Below, in pieces: positions 1 through 6,608 of a DNA stretch of 13,174 nt. How positions within the stretch are numbered: position 1 is the stretch's first letter; every line of letters begins with the position of its first letter. The stretch comes from Pseudomonadota bacterium (GTDB lineage: Bacteria > Pseudomonadota > Alphaproteobacteria > Rhizobiales > Xanthobacteraceae). The position numbers and the translations under genes were made by a program. The notes below the pieces were generated by a model. It did not search any database. It saw only the letters and a program-made list of their open reading frames with translations, and was not told the origin of the DNA. The stretch is from the NCBI GenBank assembly GCA_023387695.1, contig JAEWHT010000094.1, positions 1-13,174 of the forward strand. The letters run 5' to 3'.

Positions 1-150
1 TTCGAGGGTGCGGTCGCCGATTTCGATGCGGTGCTGGCCGCGCGCGCCGATGACCGACCAGCAAGCATCATCCGTGAGCGCTGCCTTCATTTGCTAGAGG
101 TCGGCAGCGATGCGACATGGCGGCCGGTTGCGGCGCTGACCACGAAATGA
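1..150 (+). CDS. C-terminal end of a probable class III adenylate/guanylate cyclase (partial, 5' end outside window)
   Basis: Frame 1 is open from the window edge to a TGA at 148-150, giving 49 residues. The segment reads FDAVLAARADDRPA, then RERCLHLLEV, and ends in LTTK. This follows the tail I associate with multidomain class III nucleotide cyclases, in which an 'F..VLA.RPDDGP' stretch and a '.ERC' stretch precede a terminal 'LT.K'. Such proteins usually carry CHASE2 or membrane domains followed by the cyclase domain and make cAMP. None of the catalytic domain lies in the window, so the call rests on the tail alone. The next gene starts 161 bp downstream on the same strand, and nothing suggests an operon. 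Other proteins with TPR-like tails remain possible. Confidence 0.45.
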   Translation, partial: FEGAVADFDAVLAARADDRPASIIRERCLHLLEVGSDATWRPVAALTTK

Positions 151-285
151 CTGTGCGGCGACTGTCGTTTCGACGCATCATTTATTCCCGATTTCGCGCG
201 TGTTTTTGTCCCATTGCACGCAAACAATCGTGAACCGAAGCGCCGCCAAGTCCTCGTAACGCGACAACAGGCACCACCGTAGAGA

Positions 286-300
286 CTGCATCAATTGCAG
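286..300. repeat. short inverted repeat CTGCA-N5-TGCAG next to the ribosome binding site of the DUF417 gene
   Basis: The 15 bases CTGCATCAATTGCAG form two perfect 5-bp arms around a 5-bp centre. The right arm runs into the AGGAG ribosome binding site (299-303) of the gene starting at 312. A regulator or a small hairpin here could affect translation. The arms are short enough to arise by chance. Confidence 0.25.
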
Positions 301-311
301 GAGACGGTGAA

Positions 312-806
312 ATGAAAGAGTTCTCAGGAACATTCTGCGTTGCAGAAGCCGGGGCGGGGTCCTATCGACCTCTAGCCCTTCTGCGCTGGGTCATGGTTGT
401 GATCTTCGTGTCTTTCGGCATGCAGAAGTTTACACTGCAGTCAGCACAAGGCATCGAGCAGTTCATCATCCACAGTCCATTTGTTTCGTGGCTTTCAATA
501 TTTGGATTCAGAGGGGAAGCCTATTTTCTTGGTATCACTGAATTTGCCATCGCAGCGCTGCTCGCTGCCGGTGCCTTCAGCCCGATCATGTCGGCTCTGG
601 GATCGCTGATGGGCGTGATGACATTCGCGGTCACCTGGTCCTTCTTTTTTACGACTCCCGGCGTCGTGAAGTGGAGTTTCTCGACTGACCCGATGGCGTG
701 GAATTTGGCAGGCGAATTCCTGTTCAAGGACATCGTGCTGCTTTGCGTCTGTCTGGTGCTGCTGCTGGCCTCACTCCCGCAGACCATGACGCGGCTCCGC
801 GGTTAG
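312..806 (+). CDS. DUF417 (YkgB/RclC-like) inner-membrane protein
   Basis: This 164-residue protein has four apparent membrane segments (about residues 22-39, 70-88, 93-113 and 138-154). Family landmarks are visible: G36..KF40 after the first helix, the GI pair at 47-48, SP at 55-56, G74..E77 in the second helix, and FFTTPG at 112-117. DUF417 proteins include E. coli RclC (YkgB), a membrane protein of the reactive-chlorine resistance locus; the biochemical role is unsettled. The ATG at 312 is preceded by AGGAG at 299-303 with an 8-base spacer. The gene stands alone. It converges on the N-acetyltransferase gene, with 39 bp between stop codons, and there is no strong terminator there, only a weak CGCAA/TTGCG pairing near 816-833. 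A stress-resistance role is inference from the family. Confidence 0.85.
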   Translation: MKEFSGTFCVAEAGAGSYRPLALLRWVMVVIFVSFGMQKFTLQSAQGIEQFIIHSPFVSWLSIFGFRGEAYFLGITEFAIAALLAAGAFSPIMSALGSLMGVMTFAVTWSFFFTTPGVVKWSFSTDPMAWNLAGEFLFKDIVLLCVCLVLLLASLPQTMTRLRG

Positions 807-845
807 CGGTTCTAGCGCAAGACGCAGTTTGCGAGATGGCATCAC

Positions 846-1652
846 CTACAGCCAGCCGGGTACACCGTCGACCTTCATCATCTCCAGTTCAGGCAAGTCG
901 AACCCGAAATGCTCAGCGACGAGCAGACGCAACGCCTTGCGGTCGGACAATTGCGTGGGTTGAACCACGCCATCCCTGATGAAGTTGACGTCCTGGTTCG
1001 TGATATTGACGCGGCCTTCCTTCGTGACGGCGCTGGCGACGAGGTTGTGCGTGTAAAAGGAATTCGGGTGACTGACGAGGTAGTAGTGCATCATCTCGAA
1101 ATCGACCGGGTATTCTTCCTCCATCTTCGAGATCCATCCGCGCGTCTCCCCGCCGCTACGGAGCAGATAGAGAACCCAATCGGTAGCTTCATGGGCAATC
1201 CTGTGCGTTGGGGCGCCTGAAGGAACGGGCGTGCCGTCAAGCGGGATCGGGTGAGGGCAGGCAAAGGGGCCGAAGCCGGGATCGACCACGTAAGTTCTCC
1301 CGTCGACCGTCACCGAGAGAAACATGTGCTCCCGCACGCTCTCATGACGCGGTTTGAAGAAAACGACGCGGGACGAATGCCTGACGGGACTGAAGCCGAT
1401 CGCAGACAAGGCGTTGTACATGAGCGTTGCGTGTTCGACGCAATGTCCGCCGCGCCTGGCGGCGATGAGCTTGGCGTGCAGTCCTTCGGGATCCAGCCGG
1501 ATGGGACGTCGCAGAAGGACATCGAAGATTTCGAAGGGAATGTTGGCGACATGGCCCGCGAGAATTCCGGCCAGCGTGTCGTAGGTCGGCGTGCGCGGAC
1601 CGGAATAGTCGATACGGCTGAGATAGGCATCAAGGTCGAAATTATTCGCCAT
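846..1652 (-). CDS. nat: arylamine N-acetyltransferase (NAT)
   Basis: The 268-residue length is normal for bacterial NATs, cytosolic enzymes that move acetyl from acetyl-CoA to arylamines, arylhydroxylamines and hydrazines by a ping-pong mechanism. The catalytic triad is present at the expected spacing: Cys71 in RRGGHCVEHA, His109 in REHMFLSV and Asp124 in VVDPGFG. The N-terminal IPFEIFDVLL stretch matches the usual 'IPFEN' region. The active-site motif differs from the common RGG[YF]C.E.N: His70 precedes the cysteine and Ala replaces the usual Asn. The ATG at 1650-1652 has no convincing Shine-Dalgarno sequence, but the family alignment begins there. The gene is monocistronic, with a 403-bp gap upstream holding the inverted repeat at 1777-1795, which could be its control site. 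The enzyme family is certain; the substrate is unknown. Confidence 0.93.
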   Translation of the reverse strand: MANNFDLDAYLSRIDYSGPRTPTYDTLAGILAGHVANIPFEIFDVLLRRPIRLDPEGLHAKLIAARRGGHCVEHATLMYNALSAIGFSPVRHSSRVVFFKPRHESVREHMFLSVTVDGRTYVVDPGFGPFACPHPIPLDGTPVPSGAPTHRIAHEATDWVLYLLRSGGETRGWISKMEEEYPVDFEMMHYYLVSHPNSFYTHNLVASAVTKEGRVNITNQDVNFIRDGVVQPTQLSDRKALRLLVAEHFGFDLPELEMMKVDGVPGWL

Positions 1653-1773
1653 CTTGTTGCATGTCCCGATGGGTGGAAATGATTGCTCGGCACGTGAGGA
1701 AATTCAGGGGCAGGATACAAAAAATCGGCGTAGCGCAAAACGGTCAGGGAACAGGCGGCCTTTCCGATGCTGA

Positions 1774-2022
1774 TCATTGCAATCCCTGATTGCAACATAT
1801 CGTGATGTTCAAGTTGAAGTCACCTGCCATGGTCAAGCACGTCCGGGTCACAAGTTCAGCGATCTTGCTCACATAATTGGGCTGGCAAAGCTCTGTCAAA
1901 ACATCAGTAAAATCAAACGTGTAGAAAGTCACATTAGCCGCGGAGGAGGCAGCCGAGCCAACGCGAATTATCTTGCCGGTTGTGAGCGAGGCTGCCTGTG
2001 CTTTGAAACGTGAGGCCGGCAT
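1774..2022 (-). pseudogene. possible decayed phasin-like reading frame (speculative)
   Basis: An 82-codon minus-strand frame is open here. Its middle section (ANV, then FDF, then a leucine, then AELVTR, then AGDF) loosely follows the layout of phasins, the polyhydroxyalkanoate granule proteins of Rhizobiales ('AN...FDF...L......EL.T'). The frame is shorter than a normal phasin, lacks the usual Ala/Lys-rich helices, has several cysteines that phasins rarely carry, and has no clear ribosome binding site. It may equally be a chance open frame. The first PilZ stop lies just upstream. Confidence 0.15.
1777..1795. promoter_or_regulatory. 19-bp inverted repeat, candidate operator upstream of NAT
   Basis: TTGCAATCCCTGATTGCAA has two perfect 7-bp arms, TTGCAAT and ATTGCAA, around a 5-bp centre. 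It lies about 125 bp upstream of the NAT start codon in a region without a confident gene, which fits a binding site for a dimeric regulator. No regulator gene is adjacent, so the binding protein is unknown. Confidence 0.4.
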
Positions 2023-2055
2023 GCCGGAGCGGACGGGGCAATCAGACGGGAGCGA

Positions 2056-2373
2056 CTACGAGACCAGCGTCTCGCCGCGGCGTGCGCGCTTGGATGCTCG
2101 GCCGCGATTGATGAACTGGACGCCGACGAACTCACCATTGATCCAGGCGAGCTCGCAGTGCCGGTAGACCAATCCGATCGGTGACAGCACCAGGAAAAAT
2201 TCTCTCTGGCCGATGTCCGTCACCGCGCCGTCGATCACCAACTTCGCCCCCGTTTCAGAGACGTCGTAGATCTTGCAGGCGCGCTGCCATGTGCCGTCGA
2301 TTGCCATAAGGCGAGCTTCGATAGGGCGTTCGAATGCGATACGCCTATCCCCGCGTTGCTCTCCCTCACTCAT
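2056..2373 (-). CDS. PilZ-domain protein, probable c-di-GMP receptor
   Basis: The 105-residue protein is a stand-alone PilZ domain, a family of cytosolic c-di-GMP sensors that act on motility, polysaccharide synthesis or adhesion through partner proteins. The first binding motif RxxxR can be read at R7-R11 (RGDRR) and the second, DxSxxG, at D37-V-S39-E-T-G42. The remaining beta-barrel pattern (VLSPIGLVYRHCELAWINGEF, then GVQFI) is typical of short rhizobial PilZ proteins. The tail is basic (about residues 90-99). ATG at 2371-2373 is chosen because GGGGGA lies seven bases upstream; a TTG at 2400 would add nine residues with no support. The gene has no same-strand neighbour. Whether it binds c-di-GMP is uncertain, because the spacing between the two motifs is rather long. 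Confidence 0.8.
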   Translation of the reverse strand: MSEGEQRGDRRIAFERPIEARLMAIDGTWQRACKIYDVSETGAKLVIDGAVTDIGQREFFLVLSPIGLVYRHCELAWINGEFVGVQFINRGRASKRARRGETLVS

Positions 2374-2413
2374 CAACCATCCCCCACAGATGATCACCAA
2401 GCAGCCGCGGACA

Positions 2414-2662
2414 TTAGAGCCAGAATCTTGATCTTCGGTGAATCGCGTGTGACCCAGTGTGATCGATCAGCGACGGGACCGCGTCAGGTGCAACTCCTGG
2501 ATAGTAGATCGCATCGTCATCGTAGTTGCGCGTGCAATTGATGATCGTGTTGGCAAGGCTTGAGTCATCCACACCCACGACCGGCAGTAGTCTGCGCGCG
2601 TTCCCAGCCTCTAGGAATCGACAATTTGCCAGGTCATCAGGATGTCGCTTTGATTGCGGCAT
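2414..2662 (-). CDS. possible small hypothetical protein (weak)
   Basis: An 82-codon minus-strand frame fills the 287-bp space between the PilZ gene and the plus-strand hypothetical at 2661. I do not recognise the product; its middle reads SSLANTIINCTRNYDDDAIYYPG. The composition looks protein-like (Asp/Tyr-rich segment, no long Arg or Ser runs), unlike the antisense shadow frames elsewhere. The ATG shares CATG (2660-2663) with the start of the opposite gene, an awkward arrangement, and the nearest purine-rich stretch (AAGGCGG) is too far upstream to be a good ribosome binding site. Third-position GC is lower than in the confident genes. It may be a remnant. Confidence 0.25.
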   Translation of the reverse strand: MPQSKRHPDDLANCRFLEAGNARRLLPVVGVDDSSLANTIINCTRNYDDDAIYYPGVAPDAVPSLIDHTGSHAIHRRSRFWL

Positions 2663-2891
2663 GACGATCCGCCTTATCAAGCACGAAGCCGTGCCCGGCA
2701 CAGGTAGCTTCGAGGTGCGCTTCCGCGATGGCCGCCGAAGCGTCTATTTCTACTTCGACGATTTTCCGTCGCGTCGGCTGCGGCCGGAACAGATGCTCCG
2801 CAAGCAAGCGCTCGATTGGGCCATCATGTTCGCGCGTATCATGCACGGCTTGATCGAGGGCTGGGCTGAGAGAAAAAGTCCGTCGCTATGA
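2661..2891 (+). CDS. conserved hypothetical small protein (KHEAVP-type)
   Basis: The 76-residue product begins MTIRLIKHEAVPGTGSFEVR, continues with a DGRRSVYFYFDDFPSRRLRP segment and then a helical tail. This matches a short protein seen repeatedly in Bradyrhizobium genomes, usually with the pattern 'IKHEAVP..GSFEVRF.DGRPS..FYWDD...RRLRPE......AL..A...AR'. No function is known. The N-terminal half suggests a small beta-sheet with conserved aromatic residues, and the tail a single amphipathic helix. The ATG at 2661 is chosen because the family motif starts there, although no good Shine-Dalgarno sequence precedes it. The 3' end overlaps the convergent amidase gene by six bases (2886-2891). Confidence 0.7.
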   Translation: MTIRLIKHEAVPGTGSFEVRFRDGRRSVYFYFDDFPSRRLRPEQMLRKQALDWAIMFARIMHGLIEGWAERKSPSL

Positions 2892-4253
2892 TCGCAAGAT
2901 GGTTTCGATCTGCTGTGCGGCCCGCAGCAAGGTTCGGTCTTGCCCGCGCCGGCCGATCACCTGCAGGCCGAAGGAAAGTCCGGCCGCATCGCGTCCGCAC
3001 GGAACAGAGATCGCGGGCAGGCGGGCGTGGTTGACGAAGGGGGTGAACACGGCGTGCCCGCGCGGGCTTGCCGGTTGGCCGCCGATCATGTCGGGTCCAA
3101 GTTGGGTCAGCGGCCAGGCGACGCAAGGCACTGTCGGGGCCAGCAGCAGGTCGACGTCGGCAAAGAAGGCCGCGAACGCCTGTGCGATCGCCGCGCTCGC
3201 GACCAGCGCTCCGCCAACATCGGTGCCTGACCAGGCTAGGCCACGTTCGATCTGCCTGGCGATATCGGGATCGAACACGCTCGCATCCCTGCGGAAAGCA
3301 TCGCCGTAGAGCGCGGCAAGGCCCACATGCTGAAGCGGCATGATCGCATCTTCCGTCGCGCCGGCCGGCCAGACCGGATCGCGTCGGGCGATGCGCAAGC
3401 CTGCATCTGAAAGACGCGCAGCGGCGGAGGCAAGCCCATTGGCGACGACCTCGTCCACGGCAACGTCGAGCCCGAGGCGCGGTGAGAACGCGATGCGCAG
3501 GCCGGCGGGATCGTCGGCTGCGTTGGCGATGGCGGCGGAGTCCGGATCGCGTGGATCGATTCCGGCCATGATCTCAAACGCCAGCGTGATATCGGCGACG
3601 TCGGCCGCTATCGGCGCTATGACGGACAGGCCGAAGAAGGGCTCGGCGAAACCGGGACCATAGGGGATCGCGCCGTAGGACGGCTTGAAGCCGGCGACGC
3701 CGACATGGGCTGGCGGTCTGCGGCTTGAGCCACCGGCGTCGGTCCCGATCGCGAGCGGCACGAGGCCGGCCGCGACGGCAACGGATGGGCCGCCGGACGA
3801 ACCGCCCGGCGTCAACGCTGGATTTTGCGGATGCCGCGTCGGCCCGTACAGCTGCGAGGTCGTCACGCCTTTGCTGGCGAATTCCGATGTCGCACCGATG
3901 CCGACGACAACAGCGCCGGCATTGCGCAGCCGGGCGATCGCAATGGCATCCTGCGGCGCGACGAAATCGGCGAACAGGCGTGAGCCCTGGGTCACGCGCC
4001 AGCCGCCGACCCAGATATTATCCTTGACGATGATGGGCACGCCGGCGAGTGGCAGCGTCTCGCCGCCGCGTATGCGGTTATCGACTGCGGCTGCATCGGC
4101 AAGCGTGCGTGCAGGATCGATCGTGACGACCGCGTTCAAGGCTCTCGCGGCTTCAATGCGCGCGAGCGCGGCCTGGGCGGTCTCAACAGCGCTGATCCGG
4201 CCTGCGCCGACATCGGCCGCGATCTCGCGCGTGCTATGTGTCTGCTTTGTCAT
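2886..4253 (-). CDS. amidase-signature (AS) family amidase, copy 1
   Basis: This 455-residue enzyme belongs to the amidase-signature family, which hydrolyses C-N bonds in carboxamides, ureido compounds and related substrates with a Ser-cisSer-Lys triad. All parts are visible: Lys77 in GVPIIVKDN, the Gly-Ser-rich loop GGSSGG with Ser152/Ser153, and the nucleophile Ser176 in GTDAGGSSRRP. GFKPSYG follows as usual. The segment after the nucleophile (SSRRPPAHVGV) departs from the common 'SIRIPA.FCG'. The start ATG at 4251-4253 lies inside the end of the MFS gene (20-base overlap), with GGGGAGG only two bases before it, so translation is probably coupled to the transporter. It is the last gene of the minus-strand run and overlaps a convergent gene by six bases. 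The substrate cannot be told from sequence; an AtzE/biuret-hydrolase-like or general amide role would fit the context. Confidence 0.92.
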   Translation of the reverse strand: MTKQTHSTREIAADVGAGRISAVETAQAALARIEAARALNAVVTIDPARTLADAAAVDNRIRGGETLPLAGVPIIVKDNIWVGGWRVTQGSRLFADFVAPQDAIAIARLRNAGAVVVGIGATSEFASKGVTTSQLYGPTRHPQNPALTPGGSSGGPSVAVAAGLVPLAIGTDAGGSSRRPPAHVGVAGFKPSYGAIPYGPGFAEPFFGLSVIAPIAADVADITLAFEIMAGIDPRDPDSAAIANAADDPAGLRIAFSPRLGLDVAVDEVVANGLASAAARLSDAGLRIARRDPVWPAGATEDAIMPLQHVGLAALYGDAFRRDASVFDPDIARQIERGLAWSGTDVGGALVASAAIAQAFAAFFADVDLLLAPTVPCVAWPLTQLGPDMIGGQPASPRGHAVFTPFVNHARLPAISVPCGRDAAGLSFGLQVIGRRGQDRTLLRAAQQIETILRS

Positions 4254-5430
4254 GGCCTCCCCAGATCAGTGCTCCAGTGCCGCACAGTGCAAGGCACGCC
4301 AGGGCGACAAAGGCTGCGCCGAGGCTGGCTGCACCATCCAGGATCGACACCAGCGCCGGCGCGGCCAACAAGCCCGCATAGGAGGCCGTCAGCACCGCGC
4401 CTGTGGTATCGCCGATCCGGTCCTGCGGGGCGAGGCGGGCGATCTCGGCGACGAAGACTCCGTTCCATCCCGATGCCGTCAGGCCGAACAGGGCGGCCAT
4501 CACGAACTGCCCGCCACGTCCAAGCGATGCGCCATTGAGGCCTAGCAGCGCGGCGCAGAAGGCCATGCCGAGGCCAATGACGATCAGCACCATGCGTGAC
4601 GCGTTGAGCCGCATCGCCACCACGCCCCAGCCGAGCCGGCCGACTAGGCCGCCGGCTTGCGCACAGGCGAGCGCCATCCCGGCTTCGATATGGCTCAGCC
4701 CAAGCTCGCGTGTGCCGAGCGTGACGAAGACGGTGTTGAGCGACACTTGCATCGCGCTGAACGGCATCGAGGCCAGCGCCAGCATCGCGATCCGCCGATC
4801 GGATGTCACGAGCGCCAGCCGCGCGCGGAGATCGAGTTCCGGCGGCGGGGCGGCCTTGCCGGCATAGACCGGCCTTAGCCGCTCGTAGATCAGGATCGCG
4901 AGACATGCACAGGCCCCGACCACCGCGTAGCACCAGGCAGGTCCGAGCGAGATGGCGATCGCGGGCAAGATCAGCGAGCCGCAGACAGCACCGATCTGGT
5001 TGCCGGTCTGCCGCACCGAGAACACGAAGGCGCGTCGTTCCGCCGTCACGAGCCGCGCGAGCAATGCGGCACTGGCCGGTGTCTCAGGACCAAAGGCGAG
5101 GCCAAGGCAGAGACCTGCGGCAAGCAGAGCCGCCGTCGTGCCGAGCGAAGCCAGCGCCATGCTGACGACGATAGCCGCCGCGCACAGGCTCGCGATCCGC
5201 AGCGAACCCAGGCGGGCAATGAAGCCTCCGCCCCAGAACGAGGCGGGGATGCCGACCGCGAACACCGCGCAGGAGAACATCGAGAGCTGCCAGACCTCGA
5301 TATGGGCGCGCGGTGCGACCACGCCCGGCGCAAACAAGGCGAGTGCCACGAGTGCCTGCAGCGAGGTCATGGCACCCAGCGCCGGCAGCAGCGCGGGCGC
5401 TGGCCGAGCGGCCATGTTTGCGTCTACCAT
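4234..5430 (-). CDS. MFS transporter
   Basis: The 398-residue protein is almost wholly hydrophobic with about 12 predicted membrane helices, the standard size of a major facilitator. The loop after the second helix reads GGGFIARLGSLRI (about residues 67-79), a variant of the MFS motif-A loop in which the usual Asp-Arg is replaced by Ala-Arg. Direction of transport and substrate are not visible. The gene overlaps the downstream amidase by 20 bases, implying that the substrate or product of the amidase is what it carries. Its start (ATG 5428-5430) lies only 23 bp from the divergent HIUase-like start, and no clear Shine-Dalgarno sequence precedes it. ATG at 5413-5415 (Met6) is an alternative. 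With so little upstream space its promoter must lie inside the HIUase-like gene, or it is reached by read-through from the ABC operon. Confidence 0.88.
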   Translation of the reverse strand: MVDANMAARPAPALLPALGAMTSLQALVALALFAPGVVAPRAHIEVWQLSMFSCAVFAVGIPASFWGGGFIARLGSLRIASLCAAAIVVSMALASLGTTAALLAAGLCLGLAFGPETPASAALLARLVTAERRAFVFSVRQTGNQIGAVCGSLILPAIAISLGPAWCYAVVGACACLAILIYERLRPVYAGKAAPPPELDLRARLALVTSDRRIAMLALASMPFSAMQVSLNTVFVTLGTRELGLSHIEAGMALACAQAGGLVGRLGWGVVAMRLNASRMVLIVIGLGMAFCAALLGLNGASLGRGGQFVMAALFGLTASGWNGVFVAEIARLAPQDRIGDTTGAVLTASYAGLLAAPALVSILDGAASLGAAFVALACLALCGTGALIWGGHDKADT

Positions 5431-5453
5431 GGCGCTGAGCTCACGGGAGGACC

Positions 5454-5792
5454 ATGGTGGCAGGCGGCATTTCCATTCACGCGGTCGATGTGGCCAGCGG
5501 ACGGCCCGCGCAGGGGCTGCGCGTCGAGATTTGGCGGATCGATCCAGAGCAATTGCGTATCGCCGATGGACGGCTCGGTGCGAACGGTGTGCTCGAACAT
5601 TCCGTCGCGCAAGGCGCGGGCGTGACGGCAGGCGACTACGAGGTGCTGTTTCATCTCGGCGAGTTCTTTGGCGGCAACGACGGCTTTCTCACGGTGACGC
5701 CGTTCCGCTTTCGTATCAAGAACGTCGACGAGCATTTTCATCTGCCGCTGAAATTCACGCGTTGGGGCTATTCGCTGTTCCGCGGCGCCTGA
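5454..5792 (+). CDS. uraH: 5-hydroxyisourate hydrolase / transthyretin-like protein
   Basis: The 112-residue length is typical of HIUase, which opens the ring of 5-hydroxyisourate after urate oxidation. Family residues are present: His9 in ISIHAVDVASGRPA, Arg40 in ADGR, and His96 in DEHFHLPL. The GDYEVLFHLGEFF stretch is also characteristic. The C-terminal signature, normally YRGS, reads FRGA here (residues 109-112). Tyr-to-Phe and Ser-to-Ala both remove hydroxyls at the active site, so activity on hydroxyisourate is doubtful or altered. GGGAGG at 5445-5450, three bases before the ATG, supports the start. The gene is the only plus-strand gene in this stretch: it starts 23 bp from the divergent MFS gene and its stop abuts the permease stop. 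No urate oxidase, OHCU decarboxylase or allantoinase is in the window, so a recruited function on another cyclic ureide is plausible. Confidence 0.85.
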   Translation: MVAGGISIHAVDVASGRPAQGLRVEIWRIDPEQLRIADGRLGANGVLEHSVAQGAGVTAGDYEVLFHLGEFFGGNDGFLTVTPFRFRIKNVDEHFHLPLKFTRWGYSLFRGA

Positions 5793-6608
5793 TCAGTTGG
5801 TCAGCCGCCGCGACAGGCCGGCGACGCGCTCCATCACCGCCACCAGCACGACTGTTGCAATGATCAGCACGCTCGACAGTGCCGCGATCGTGACGTCGAG
5901 CTTGCCTTCGAGATCCTGCCACATCCGGATCGGCAGCATGTCGGTCGCGGCATCGCGCAGGAACAGCGAAACCGGCACGTTGTCAAAGGACGACATGAAC
6001 GCGATGAAGGCGCCGGCGATGATGCCGGGCCGGATCAGCGGCAGCACGATACGGCGGAACGTGTAGAGCCGGCTTGCGCCGAGCACCGCCGAGCTTTCCA
6101 GCAGTGTCGGCTCGAGTTGGGCGAGCGCCGCGACAGTATTGCGCACGACATAGGGCACGCAAACCACTGTATGCCCGATCACAAGCGTCAGCGGCGACAC
6201 CGGCAGGCCGACCAGCGAGAACAGCATCAGGGCGGCCAGGCCAAAGGCCAGCGCCGGCAACACCAGCGGCGACATGAAGAGGGAATCGAGCAGCCGCGCC
6301 GACAGCTTCGGTGACCGCGAGATCGCGAGCGCCGCCGCGACGCCCATCACGACGGAGAGGCCCGTCGCCCATAGCGCGACGATCAGGCTGTTCTTGGCAG
6401 CGAAATGCAGCTGCCAGGCATCCCAGAGCTCGCCGTACCAGCGCAGCGAATAGCCGGGCGGAGGAAATCTCAGCGAGAAGCCGCTGGTAAAGGACACGAT
6501 CAGCACCACCAGCGACGGCGCAATGATGATGATCAGCGCGATCATCGCGATGATGGTCATGACCAGCTCGAAGCTGAATGCTTCCAGCGTGCGCTTGCGC
6601 CCGCTCAT
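5793..6608 (-). CDS. ABC transporter permease, PotC-like (polyamine/opine type)
   Basis: This 271-residue inner-membrane protein has about six membrane helices and the cytoplasmic coupling loop that contacts the ATPase (LEPTLLESSAVLGASRLYTF and onward, about residues 165-195). The FPPPGYSLRWY segment before the transmembrane core is typical of PotC-type permeases of the spermidine/putrescine importer family. The start is ATG at 6606-6608; its A is also the last base of the upstream permease's TGA (TGATG junction), a classic translational coupling. An open frame continues upstream, but it is only a shadow of the first permease. The stop TGA abuts the convergent HIUase-like stop, together forming TGATCA (5790-5795), leaving no room for a terminator between them. 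Confidence 0.93.
   Translation of the reverse strand: MSGRKRTLEAFSFELVMTIIAMIALIIIIAPSLVVLIVSFTSGFSLRFPPPGYSLRWYGELWDAWQLHFAAKNSLIVALWATGLSVVMGVAAALAISRSPKLSARLLDSLFMSPLVLPALAFGLAALMLFSLVGLPVSPLTLVIGHTVVCVPYVVRNTVAALAQLEPTLLESSAVLGASRLYTFRRIVLPLIRPGIIAGAFIAFMSSFDNVPVSLFLRDAATDMLPIRMWQDLEGKLDVTIAALSSVLIIATVVLVAVMERVAGLSRRLTN

Larger units (their letters stand above)
1653..2055. other. gene-poor, AT-richer intergenic region between NAT and PilZ genes
   Basis: No confident gene lies in these 403 bases. The stretch from about 1700 to 1970 is visibly less GC-rich than the flanking genes. It contains the 19-bp inverted repeat at 1777-1795, a 12-bp perfect palindrome CCGGCATGCCGG at 2016-2027, and an open minus-strand frame (1774-2022) with faint phasin-like spacing. 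A promoter for the NAT gene must lie here. The run TTTTGC, 17 bases, TATCCT on the minus strand (about 1715-1745) is the nearest to a -35/-10 pair, but it is weak. Confidence 0.5.

Noticed and set aside
807..845. Bidirectional terminator between the convergent DUF417 and NAT genes
   Set aside because: Only a weak 5-bp CGCAA/TTGCG pairing with an 8-base loop is present, without T-tracts on either side.
2016..2074. Palindrome CCGGCATGCCGG (2016-2027) and a 6-bp stem with a 4-base loop (2059-2074) as a PilZ terminator
   Set aside because: The stem lies inside the last codons of the PilZ gene, the palindrome cannot form a long stem, and no T-run follows on the minus strand.
4952..5863. Plus-strand frame running through the MFS start and the HIUase-like gene
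   Set aside because: The HIUase-like protein is read in another frame with a good ribosome binding site and clear family residues. This frame turns Arg/Ser-rich and crosses gene boundaries.
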